From positions 1-64,000 of the forward strand of contig CADCFN010000003.1 of NCBI GenBank assembly GCA_902800715.1: a stretch of DNA of 64,000 nt, read 5' to 3'. The position numbers and the translations under genes are program-made. Positions 35,628 through 43,268 of the stretch are shown here, in pieces. Source of the DNA: an uncultured Bacteroidales bacterium (GTDB lineage: Bacteria > Bacteroidota > Bacteroidia > Bacteroidales > Muribaculaceae). The notes under the pieces are model-generated. The model searched no databases and was not told the DNA's origin. It saw only the letters and a list, made by a program, of their open reading frames with translations. Each line of letters opens with the position of its first letter. Positions within the stretch are counted from its first letter, which is position 1.

Positions 35628-37409
35628 ATGGAATACGACGTTTTTATTAGTTATTCGAGAAAAGATACTGCAATCGTTGATCAATTCGTGAATCGGCTCA
35701 CAGAAGCCGGCTATCGCGTGTGGATCGACCGCGAAGGCATCTACAGCGGCGACCAGTTCAAGGCAAAAATCGTCAGGGCCATTAAGGATTCAGCCATCGT
35801 GCTCTATTTCTCCTCGGTCAATTCCAACGCATCCGAATGGACCGTCAAAGAAATCAGCTACTCCCTGAAAAAAGGCAAGACCATCATCCCAATCAAGCTC
35901 GATGACACGGAATATGAAGACAGCATCGACTTTGACCTTGTGAACGTTGATTTCATCCAATATGCACCCACTCGCCCAGCATCAACTATTGAACGACTGT
36001 ATATATCATTGTCAGCACACGGCTGTGAGCGCAAAACATCTGCAAAAAATAAGAACGAACAACGACAAGCTGAAGACTCGCCTGAAAAGTTGTACTCAAT
36101 TGGTAAAGCCCATTACGACAATAAGGAATTTGAGCAAGCCGTCAATTATTTTAGATTAGCGGCAGAACAAGGCTATGCCCCTGCACAAAATGGGTTAGGC
36201 GATTGTTATTCAAGTGGCCTTGGGGTTGATCAAGATGACGCTGAAACATTCAAGTGGTACAGTAAGGCTGCTGAACAAGGAGACCCAGCAGGACAAAGCA
36301 ACTTAGGTTTCTGCTATGAAGCCGGCTTGGGTGTTGACGAAGATTACAACAAAGCATTCGAGTGGTACAAGAAAGCTGCCAACCAAGGAAACAGCAGTGC
36401 TCAATTTACTTTGGGATATGCTTATGAGAATGGCATCCTGGGACTCGAACAGAATCCACATCAAGCTTTCAAATGGTATCTGAAAGCAGCAGAACAAGGA
36501 GATAAAGGGTCTCAATATAAACTGGGTCTTTTCTATAAAACAGGAAATGGAGTTTTACAAGAATTTGACGAAGCCGTCATGTGGTTCAAGAGAGCAGCGG
36601 AACAAGGGCATACAGAAGCACAATGCGCTTTAGGAGTATGTTACGAATACGGCCAAGGAGTTGAGCAAGACGCCAAAGAAGCTGTCAAGTGGTATCGGAA
36701 AGCCGCTGAACAAGAGTGCGAAATAGGACAATTTAATTTAGGATATTGTTATGAAAATGGCATTGGAGTTGAACAAGATCTTTCTGAGGCATTTGATTGG
36801 TACCTTTTAGCTGCTGAACAAGAAGATGAAGACGCACAGTACAAAGTGGGGCTTTTTTACAAAATGGGCACCGGCATCCAACAAGATTATCACAAAGCGG
36901 TCAAGTGGTTAAGGAAAGCAGCAGAACAAGGACACGCGAAAGCACAATGCGCTTTAGGAATATGTTACGAAGATGGCGAAGGGGTTACAAAAAACGCAAG
37001 CACAGCCGTTGAATGGTATAGTAAAGCTGCGGAGCAGGGATATGCAGTAGGGCAAGTCAACTTAGGATTATGTTTTGAATATGGAGACGGCGTTGAAAAG
37101 AATCTCTCAGAAGCCTTTCATTGGTATAAATTAGCGGCAGAACAAGATCATGACGGAGGACAATTCCATTTAGGCTTATGCTATTATAACGGCATCGGGA
37201 CATGGGAAAATGACGAAGAAGCAGCTAAACTGTTCAGGAAAGCAGCAGAACAGGATAATGCATCCGCACAATTCATGTTAGGTTCGTGCTATGAAAATGG
37301 CCAAGGGGTTCCACGCATCTATATGGAAGCGGTCAAGTGGTATAAAAAAGCGGCCGAACAGGATGATGAAAATGCCATTGAGGCACTAAAGCGACTGGGG
37401 AAGTATTAA
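35628..37409 (+). CDS. TIR domain protein with Sel1-like repeats, copy 2
   Basis: A 593-residue protein. The TIR domain (MEYDVFISYSRKDTAIVDQF; putative catalytic Glu75 in SEWTVKEI) is nearly identical to copy 1: 35706-35902 matches 33900-34096 in DNA with long exact runs, including synonymous sites. The C-terminal part has one TPR-like unit and eleven Sel1 repeats. Units of the types YENG / YKxG / YExG recur in sets of three, so the array seems to have grown by copying blocks of about 108 residues. Ends RLGKY, unlike the RLNAW of copies 1 and 3. Probably a cytosolic NAD-consuming effector; not proven. Confidence 0.88.
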   Translation: MEYDVFISYSRKDTAIVDQFVNRLTEAGYRVWIDREGIYSGDQFKAKIVRAIKDSAIVLYFSSVNSNASEWTVKEISYSLKKGKTIIPIKLDDTEYEDSIDFDLVNVDFIQYAPTRPASTIERLYISLSAHGCERKTSAKNKNEQRQAEDSPEKLYSIGKAHYDNKEFEQAVNYFRLAAEQGYAPAQNGLGDCYSSGLGVDQDDAETFKWYSKAAEQGDPAGQSNLGFCYEAGLGVDEDYNKAFEWYKKAANQGNSSAQFTLGYAYENGILGLEQNPHQAFKWYLKAAEQGDKGSQYKLGLFYKTGNGVLQEFDEAVMWFKRAAEQGHTEAQCALGVCYEYGQGVEQDAKEAVKWYRKAAEQECEIGQFNLGYCYENGIGVEQDLSEAFDWYLLAAEQEDEDAQYKVGLFYKMGTGIQQDYHKAVKWLRKAAEQGHAKAQCALGICYEDGEGVTKNASTAVEWYSKAAEQGYAVGQVNLGLCFEYGDGVEKNLSEAFHWYKLAAEQDHDGGQFHLGLCYYNGIGTWENDEEAAKLFRKAAEQDNASAQFMLGSCYENGQGVPRIYMEAVKWYKKAAEQDDENAIEALKRLGKY

Positions 37410-37480
37410 GGGGTGATAACTGTTTATTCTTCGCGTATTTCATCTATATTCGCATTAGTCCCCATTGGGATAACACATCG

Positions 37481-37503
37481 GAGCCGCAGTTTTTTTGCGG
37501 CTC
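37481..37503 (+). terminator. Terminator after TIR-Sel1 gene 2
   Basis: Stem GAGCCGCA / TGCGGCTC with a T-rich loop. Confidence 0.6.
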
Positions 37504-37626
37504 TAATTGTGTCACGGGAATGTTTGGTAACCAGTCACACCCGAATTAACACATGATATTGTTTGTGTTATTGGTTTTGTTTGAGTAAATCAAAAGGCAG
37601 CCATTTGATAATCTAGAAAAAACTTG

Positions 37627-37634
37627 TAACTTTG
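37627..37634 (+). promoter_or_regulatory. -7 element for TIR-Sel1 gene 3
   Basis: TAACTTTG, 25 bp before the start. The upstream DNA does not resemble segment A. Confidence 0.65.
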
Positions 37635-37658
37635 CAGGTACCCTAAATTGACGCAATT

Positions 37659-38783
37659 ATGGAATACGACATTTTTATCAGTTACTCGAGGAAAGATACG
37701 CAGATTGTCGATCAATTTGTGCGTTCATTAACTGATGCAGGCTATCGTGTATGGATCGACCGCGACGGCATCTCAAGCGGCGACCAGTTTACCAAAATCA
37801 TACCAAAAGCCATCAAAAGTTCGGCTATTGTCATCTTTTTCTCGTCAGCTAATTCAAATTCGTCGAAGTGGACCGTCATGGAAATCGGTTATGCCCTGAA
37901 AAAGGAGAAAACCATCATACCCATCCGTCTCGATGACACAGAGTATGAAGACAGCATCGACTTCCTATTGACACTTATCGATTTTATTCCATACAACCCT
38001 CAGCAACCTTCGGCATGCATCGACCGGCTTATCACCTCGCTAGCCGCCCACGGCTGCAGCCGCTCAGATAGCCAAGCCAACGAGACCGCCAACGCCCCCA
38101 CACAACCCGATATGTCCCCTGAGGAACTCTTCTCTCTCGGCAAGGAGCATTACGACAACGAGGAATACGACCAAGCAGTAGAGTGCTTCCGAAAAGCAGC
38201 CGAGCAAAGAAACGCTGACGCACAAAACGGTTTGGGCGTTTGCTTTAACAATGGCCAAGGGGTGCAACAAGATGACCAACAAGCAGTCTACTGGTACAGA
38301 GAGGCAGCAGAACAAGGGTTCGCTAAGGCACAAGACAATTTAGGCATTTGCTACTATAAAGGCGAAGGGGTGCAGCAAGACTATCAGCAAGCAGTTTACT
38401 GGTACCAAAAAGCTGCTGAGCAAGGATACGCTGCCGCACAAACCAATTTGGGCATTTGCTACGAATGTGGCTATGGGGTTAAAAAAAACTTTCGGCAAGC
38501 AGCAAACTGGTACCAAAAAGCGGCAGAGCAGGGAAATGCTGACGCACAATTCTTTTTGGGCTGCTGCTATGCAAGGCAAATTGACTACCAACAAGCGGTT
38601 TACTGGTACAAAAAAGCAGTAGAGCAAGGACATGCTGGCGCACAAAACAATTTAGGCATGAGCTACGAATGGGGTAATGGTGTACTGAAAGACATTCAGC
38701 AAGCTATTTACTGGTACAGAAAAGCAGCAGAACAGGGTCAAGAATATGCCATTAAAAGGTTGAAGCGGCTGAATGCTTGGTAG
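37659..38783 (+). CDS. TIR domain protein with Sel1-like repeats, copy 3 (short)
   Basis: A 374-residue protein. The TIR domain (MEYDIFISYSRKDTQIVDQF) is more diverged than copies 1 and 2 but keeps Glu75 (SKWTVMEI). It has one TPR-like unit and five Sel1 repeats, one of them lacking the usual GxGV linker (CCYARQIDYQQAV). The repeats use Gln-rich 'QQAVYWYQKAAEQG' and differ in composition from copies 1 and 2. It ends RLNAW like copy 1. The downstream segment carrying the tpiA promoter is the homologue of the one after copy 1. Confidence 0.87.
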   Translation: MEYDIFISYSRKDTQIVDQFVRSLTDAGYRVWIDRDGISSGDQFTKIIPKAIKSSAIVIFFSSANSNSSKWTVMEIGYALKKEKTIIPIRLDDTEYEDSIDFLLTLIDFIPYNPQQPSACIDRLITSLAAHGCSRSDSQANETANAPTQPDMSPEELFSLGKEHYDNEEYDQAVECFRKAAEQRNADAQNGLGVCFNNGQGVQQDDQQAVYWYREAAEQGFAKAQDNLGICYYKGEGVQQDYQQAVYWYQKAAEQGYAAAQTNLGICYECGYGVKKNFRQAANWYQKAAEQGNADAQFFLGCCYARQIDYQQAVYWYKKAVEQGHAGAQNNLGMSYEWGNGVLKDIQQAIYWYRKAAEQGQEYAIKRLKRLNAW

Positions 38784-38890
38784 AGCAGCATTTGTCAATA
38801 TTTATTTATTTTATATTTCCCGATAGTTGTGTGGCACATTTTCATGTAAGTGTCGCGCGGGTTTCGGGAAAACATTGTACCTTTGTGGCA
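38766..38890 (+). repeat. Duplicated intergenic segment A' (upstream of tpiA)
   Basis: Homologue of 35463-35600: shared stop context, GCAGCATTTGTC, CCGATAGT.GTGTGG, TTTTCATGTAA and CGGGTTTCGGGAAAA, ending at TACCTTTG. Confidence 0.8.
38878..38885 (+). promoter_or_regulatory. -7 element for tpiA
   Basis: TACCTTTG, 50 bp before the tpiA start, at the end of segment A'. Confidence 0.7.
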
Positions 38891-38935
38891 TTGAATCAAA
38901 TCACATTTTTTATTGTTTAATCGAGTAAGAGAAAA

Positions 38936-39694
38936 ATGAGAAAGAACATTGTTGCGGGCAACTGGAAGATGAATACCACCGTGCCCGAGGGCGTACAGCT
39001 CGCCAAGGACGTGTGTGCCGCTGTTGCTGCAGAGGCTAACTTGAAGTGTGACGTCATCATGGGCGTTCCCTTTACCCACCTGATGGCCGTTAAGGAGGTC
39101 ATTGGTGATGCCAACATTGGTCTGGCAGCTCAGAACTGCGCCGACCACACCAGTGGCGCCTACACCGGTGAGGTTTCTGCCCCCATGGTAGCATCGACAG
39201 GTGCCAACTACGTGATCCTGGGCCACAGCGAGCGTCGTGGCTACTACAACGAGACTCCCGAGATGCTCAAGACCAAGGTTGACCTGGCATTGGAGAATGG
39301 ACTGAAGGTGATATTCTGCTGCGGCGAGAGCCTTGAGGAGCGCGAGAACGGCACATTCAAGGAGGTTATCAGCGCTGAGCTGCGTGACTCGCTGTTCCAC
39401 CTCACTGCCGAGCAGATGGCAAACATCGTCATCGCCTATGAGCCCATTTGGGCCATCGGTACCGGCAAGACCGCCACGAGCGACCAGGCACAGGAAATCC
39501 ACGCCCTGATTCGTGGCCTGTTGGCTGACCAGTTCGGCGCACAGGTTGCCGACGACACTACCATCCTGTACGGTGGCAGCTGCAAGCCCAGCAATGCCCC
39601 TGAGCTGTTCGCCAAGCCCGACATCGACGGCGGCCTCATCGGCGGCGCATCGCTCAAGGCCGGTGACTTCATGGGCATCGTCACCGCTTTCTAA
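38936..39694 (+). CDS. tpiA: Triosephosphate isomerase
   Basis: A 252-residue TIM barrel: '[13 protein letters not shown]' (Asn11/Lys13 substrate site), '[15 protein letters not shown]' (electrophile His), '[20 protein letters not shown]' with the catalytic Glu and the loop-6 lid, and '[13 protein letters not shown]' for phosphate binding. It interconverts DHAP and GAP in glycolysis. Single-copy housekeeping gene immediately downstream of the TIR cluster. Confidence 0.95.
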   Translation: MRKNIVAGNWKMNTTVPEGVQLAKDVCAAVAAEANLKCDVIMGVPFTHLMAVKEVIGDANIGLAAQNCADHTSGAYTGEVSAPMVASTGANYVILGHSERRGYYNETPEMLKTKVDLALENGLKVIFCCGESLEERENGTFKEVISAELRDSLFHLTAEQMANIVIAYEPIWAIGTGKTATSDQAQEIHALIRGLLADQFGAQVADDTTILYGGSCKPSNAPELFAKPDIDGGLIGGASLKAGDFMGIVTAF

Positions 39695-39719
39695 ATCAAG
39701 CCCTAACGACATCATTTTG

Positions 39720-39756
39720 GGTCCAATTGGTCAAACAAGTCCAATTGGACCTTTTT
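39720..39756 (+). terminator. tpiA terminator
   Basis: Stem GGTCCAATTGG / CCAATTGGACC followed by TTTTTC. The rest of the gap to 39897 is featureless apart from the next promoter. Confidence 0.85.
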
Positions 39757-39896
39757 CTGTTTCAAGCACACGACAAGCATCATCTCAAGTGTGGCTAGTC
39801 AGTGTAATGCAAGGCTTTGCCTTGTACACGCCTAGGCATTTTCCCCCAATAATTCATAATTTCATGAAAAATCTCACCTATTACGGAAAATTGCAC

Positions 39897-39904
39897 TATC
39901 TTTG
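39897..39904 (+). promoter_or_regulatory. -7 element for the SPOR gene and folE
   Basis: TATCTTTG, 34 bp before the SPOR gene start. Confidence 0.65.
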
Positions 39905-39938
39905 CGCCAAAATTTGACTTCAACACATCTATAGATAC

Positions 39939-40598
39939 ATGTTCAAGGTTTTACACATCCGCATCGTGAGCCTCTGCCTGATGCTTGTCATCGCTTTGGC
40001 AGCAAGCGCTCAGAAGCCTCAAATCACTGACCGCCTGAACCGTAGCGGCCAAGTCACCGTTGATGCACCCAAGGAACTCGTCAAGCGCAACAACGCCGAC
40101 CTCGGTAAACAGCAGACGTCCTCCAAGGACAAGAAGGTCAAGGAAAAAGACAAAAAGAAAGTAGACCCCAAGGCTGACGAAGAGAAGCTCAACGAGCTCG
40201 ACGAAGACGACAACAAGAAGGACGAGGATAAGAAAAAAGAGGAAGAGAAGAAAAAGAAAGAAGAGATCTCAACCCCCAAGAAGCCCAAACGCACCCACAC
40301 CTCTCAACAGACCATTGAGAACCGTGGCGTGGGATTCCGTATCCAGGCCTATACCGACAACAATGCCAAGACCGCCAAGGCCGCCGCACAGAAGCGCGCC
40401 CGCGACATCGCAATGAAGTTCCCGCAGTACCGTTCCTACATCACCTACAAGGCGCCCTCCTGGAGGCTGCGCATCGGTGACTTCAAGACGCAGCAGGAAG
40501 CCAAGGCCGCACTGAACCGCATCAAGAGCGTATATCCCAACTTCGCACGTGAAATGGTCATCGTACGTGACCGCATCAACATCTGGAGCAATGATTAA
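39939..40598 (+). CDS. SPOR-domain periplasmic protein
   Basis: A 219-residue protein with a signal peptide (VSLCLMLVIALAASA), a Lys/Asp/Glu-rich disordered linker at about 60-120 and a C-terminal SPOR fold 'GVGFRIQAYTDNNAKTAKAA' to 'WRLRIGDFKTQQEAKAALNR'. SPOR domains bind denuded peptidoglycan at division sites. Its last 8 bases overlap folE, so expression is coupled. The linker frame produces strong shadow frames on the other strand. Confidence 0.85.
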   Translation: MFKVLHIRIVSLCLMLVIALAASAQKPQITDRLNRSGQVTVDAPKELVKRNNADLGKQQTSSKDKKVKEKDKKKVDPKADEEKLNELDEDDNKKDEDKKKEEEKKKKEEISTPKKPKRTHTSQQTIENRGVGFRIQAYTDNNAKTAKAAAQKRARDIAMKFPQYRSYITYKAPSWRLRIGDFKTQQEAKAALNRIKSVYPNFAREMVIVRDRINIWSND

Positions 40599-41184
40599 AA
40601 TGAAATTCAGCGACGAGGACATCCGCCTCGCCGAAAAAATAGCCGAACACTACCGCGCCATCATCGAACTCATCGGTGAAGACCCAGAACGCGAAGGTCT
40701 GGCCAAGACGCCCATGCGCGCCGCCAAAGCGCTCATCGAGAACACACGCGGCTACAACGAGGACGCCGACGCCATCGTCCACAGTGCCATCTTCGAGCAC
40801 GAGGGCAGCGAAATCGTCATCGTCAAGGACATCGAGTTCTATTCCTTGTGCGAGCACCACGTGCTGCCCTTCTTCGGCAAAGTTTCCATCGGCTACATCC
40901 CCGCCGGTGGCATCGTCGGGCTCAGCAAGCTCGCGCGCATCGTCGATACATTCTCACGTCGCCTCCAAGTACAGGAACGCATGACACACGACATCTGCGA
41001 GCTCCTCACACGCGTTCTGCCCAACCGTGGCGTCATTGTCTATGCCGAAGCACAGCACATGTGCATGAAAATGAGAGGTGTCGAGAAACAGGATTCAACC
41101 ACCATCACATTCGAGTATAGTGGTGAGTTTGAGGACATTCACCGCCAAAATGAGTTCTTCACTCTACTAGGCGTGAAAAAATAA
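40591..41184 (+). CDS. folE: GTP cyclohydrolase I
   Basis: A 197-residue FolE with zinc and active-site motifs 'YSLCEHHVLPFFGKVSIGYI' (Cys and His ligands), 'GLSKLARIVDTFSRRLQVQE' and 'AQHMCMKMRGV' (third ligand Cys). It makes dihydroneopterin triphosphate for folate. The ATG at 40591 overlaps the SPOR gene stop; an ATG at 40600 (MKFSDED) is an equally possible start. Confidence 0.92.
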   Translation: MIKMKFSDEDIRLAEKIAEHYRAIIELIGEDPEREGLAKTPMRAAKALIENTRGYNEDADAIVHSAIFEHEGSEIVIVKDIEFYSLCEHHVLPFFGKVSIGYIPAGGIVGLSKLARIVDTFSRRLQVQERMTHDICELLTRVLPNRGVIVYAEAQHMCMKMRGVEKQDSTTITFEYSGEFEDIHRQNEFFTLLGVKK

Positions 41185-41240
41185 TTTCAAAAAATGCGAT
41201 TTTTTCTGGCAAAAAATTTTGCCAGTTCAAAAAGTCGCTG

Positions 41241-41248
41241 TATCTTTG
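41241..41248 (+). promoter_or_regulatory. -7 element for tRNA-Gly/tRNA-Leu
   Basis: TATCTTTG, 46 bp before tRNA-Gly; a small hairpin (ACCCCTGCAAAGGGGT) follows in the leader. Confidence 0.65.
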
Positions 41249-41294
41249 CACCGCAATTCTCGAAAGCACCCCTGCAAAGGGGTCAGAATTGACT

Positions 41295-41371
<77 letters not shown>

Positions 41372-41379
41372 CTATCTTT

Positions 41380-41463
41380 GTCCAGGTGGCGGAATTGGTA
41401 GACGCGCTACTTTGAGGGGGTAGTGCCCAATTGGGCGTGTGAGTTCGACTCTCATCTTGGACA
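41380..41463 (+). tRNA. tRNA-Leu (anticodon GAG)
   Basis: Type II tRNA with a long variable arm (TGCCCAATTGGGCGT). Acceptor GTCCAGG/CTTGGAC, anticodon loop TTGAGGG (GAG), T arm TGAGTTCGACTCTCA. It lies 8 bp after tRNA-Gly, in the same transcript. Confidence 0.94.
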
Positions 41464-41471
41464 CAGTAAAA

Positions 41472-41506
41472 CGGAGGTCGTTGAATTTTCAACGGTCTCC
41501 GCTTTT
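41472..41506 (+). terminator. Terminator of the tRNA operon
   Basis: Stem CGGAGGTCGTTGAA / TTCAACGGTCTCCG, followed by CTTTTA. Confidence 0.8.
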
Positions 41507-41632
41507 ATATCCCCCACCCCTTTAATTTTCCACACCCTAACGACAGTTGCAAACTGGCTCCCAGATGAGCGGCAGGAACGGGGTGATTTCCGCCGGGCGA
41601 AGTCGCCCAGCGGCATGAGGCTGGGAAGGCTA

Positions 41633-41713
41633 TCCCTCAGGAAAAATACTCGAACAGCATGTTTATTCCTTAGGAAAAATGTAATTTTGTGGCAATTATT
41701 CCTTCGAAAAGAT
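41633..41713 (+). repeat. Three TTCCTTAGGAAAAAT boxes at exact 33-bp spacing
   Basis: TCCCTCAGGAAAAAT (41633), TTCCTTAGGAAAAAT (41666) and TTCCTTCGAAAAGAT (41699). The core is a palindrome TTCCTAAGGAA-like. A TAATTTTG string follows the middle box. The DNA between 41507 and 41822 has no convincing gene. Confidence 0.6.
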
Positions 41714-41822
41714 GTAAACCATTGCGAATAATCATAAGAATTGAGTTCCTATGATCAAATAATCAATGGCTGGAGAATGTTTAATCGGCAAGGCGCCCCT
41801 TTTTTAATCTTATTGACAGGAC

Positions 41823-42389
41823 ATGAAGATTGATATCCGACAAGCAAGCAAGGAGCAGGCCCCGGAGATTGCCCGCATGATCATGTTGGCCATGACGGAC
41901 GACTGCTGCCTGAGTTTCTGTGGCGACGGCTATGGGCTGGATGACTTTTACAAAATGATGACCCTGCTGGTGGAGCGGGAGGATTCACAATACAGTTACA
42001 AGAACACTCGTGTTGCCCTGGACGGTGACAAGGTGGTCGGCATCTCGGTCAGCTATGATGGCTCAAGGCTCCACGAACTTCGCCGTCCTTTCCTCGAATT
42101 GGCTTTGGAACTCATCGGTAGGGATCATTCCGGCATGAATGATGAAACGCAGCCCGGCGAACTCTATCTTGACTCGCTGGCTGTGCTACCTGAATATCGC
42201 CGACAGGGAATTGCAAGGCGCCTGATACGCGTCACCAAAGAACGCGCCGACCAAATGGGCCTTCCTTGCCTTGGGCTACTGGTTGATAAAGGCAATCCCA
42301 TTGGTGAGGCACTTTATACATCAATCGGTTTCCGATATGTAAACGACAACCACTGGGGCGGTCATGACATGAAGCACCTGGTGCTGTAA
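41823..42389 (+). CDS. GNAT-family N-acetyltransferase
   Basis: A 188-residue acetyltransferase. The acetyl-CoA-binding motif A is 'LYLDSLAVLPEYRRQGIARR' (R-R-Q-G-I-A) at about 117-136, followed by 'LLVDKGNPIGEALYTSIGFR' as motif B. The N-terminal half begins 'MKIDIRQASKEQAPEIARMI'. The acceptor is unknown. The frame continues after its stop as a further 35-codon coding-like stretch (see next entry). Confidence 0.83.
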   Translation: MKIDIRQASKEQAPEIARMIMLAMTDDCCLSFCGDGYGLDDFYKMMTLLVEREDSQYSYKNTRVALDGDKVVGISVSYDGSRLHELRRPFLELALELIGRDHSGMNDETQPGELYLDSLAVLPEYRRQGIARRLIRVTKERADQMGLPCLGLLVDKGNPIGEALYTSIGFRYVNDNHWGGHDMKHLVL

Positions 42390-42737
42390 AGGAAAGAATA
42401 TCATGTCAAAGCCCATCAAGAGGACATCAGCTGGTTATACAATAGCGAGCAGCCGGCTGTATGGGGTGTCGGCGCGGCCAGTGAGCCTGACCAGGCACTC
42501 TCCAGCCGATAAGTCAGTCATTCGGAGCGGACGCAGACGGAGCGGAACGGCCCATCGCCAGCGGGGTTCGCGGGTGGGCCAATCGCTACAGGCGATGATT
42601 AGGATCTTGTCACAGAGATAGGCTTCCTCGTACCGCTATCAATATGGATTCGCGACACGGAGGCCTAAAGAAATGCCTGCTAAGAATATGCAAACAATGT
42701 GTCCATTATCATAGCCTTTAATGATGGCGTTAAACGC
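42390..42737 (+). other. Gap with a possible coding remnant
   Basis: In the same frame as the GNAT gene after its stop, 42390 to about 42510 reads KEYHVKAHQEDISWLYNSEQ then PAVWGVGAASEPDQALSSR and a stop. Its codon use looks protein-like, but I recognise no family. The rest of the gap has a GC-rich inverted repeat near 42550-42580 (GCCCATCGC ... GGGTGGGC) and nothing else. Confidence 0.35.
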
Positions 42738-43259
42738 TCAGCGCTGATGGGACAAGACCCAGGCGATACGTTCGCTGGTAAAGGCATTATCTATCGCTGA
42801 ACGGTGATCGCACCCCTCCAAGGGCTGGAAATTGACTTCACCACCCAAGAGCCTGATGTCGTCAATCATCTGCACATACTTGCTGTAGTTTCCTTCACGG
42901 GTTCCCTTGGTGCAAAGCAGCGGTGTGCTGCCCAAGTCGGGTACACCCATTCCACGGTAGGCGCCCGAAGCCGCCATGGCTGCTGCGAAGTAGTCAGGAT
43001 AATCTTTCACGATGTGCCACACGCCATCGCCTCCCATCGATGCTCCAAAGATGTAGATCCTGTTGGGGTCGGCGCCGAAGTCCTGCACATACAGGTCGGC
43101 CAATGCTTTGACAAACGGGTTGTAGGACGGGCATTTGACGGGCCCTTGGGGATGGGGGCCTCCTGGGGTGCGGCGTCCCGACCGCTGTGCTCGGGCAAGA
43201 TAGGCGGCGCCTCGGGATAAAAAAAGAATGAATTCTTTTTGTTCTCCGCTCGGCTTGCT
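42738..43259 (-). pseudogene. Truncated copy of the secreted alpha/beta hydrolase
   Basis: The frame is open from 43259 but has no ATG. From about 'SGRRTPGGPHPQGPVKCPSY' onward it aligns with the C-terminal half of the intact hydrolase at 44168-44980: KALADLYVQDFGADPNRIYI, the nucleophile GASMGGDG, 'DYPDYFAAAMAASGAYRG' and the late His in 'CDHRSAIDNAF'. The signal peptide and the HGGSGGG half are missing. It lies 10 bp downstream of the aldo/keto reductase. It is probably the relic of a duplication; a TTG start at 43103 could give a 121-residue protein but is unlikely to be functional. Confidence 0.72.
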
Positions 43260-43268
43260 CTATTTTCC

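Noticed and set aside
33822..38783. Classical Thoeris, CBASS or TIR-STING operon
   Set aside because: No ThsA/SIR2-SLOG, cyclase or STING gene flanks the TIR genes; the neighbours are a thioesterase and tpiA.
42403..42621. Possible 72-residue Arg/Ser-rich protein
   Set aside because: Its composition is that of an off-frame translation; the more protein-like frame is the one in phase with GNAT.
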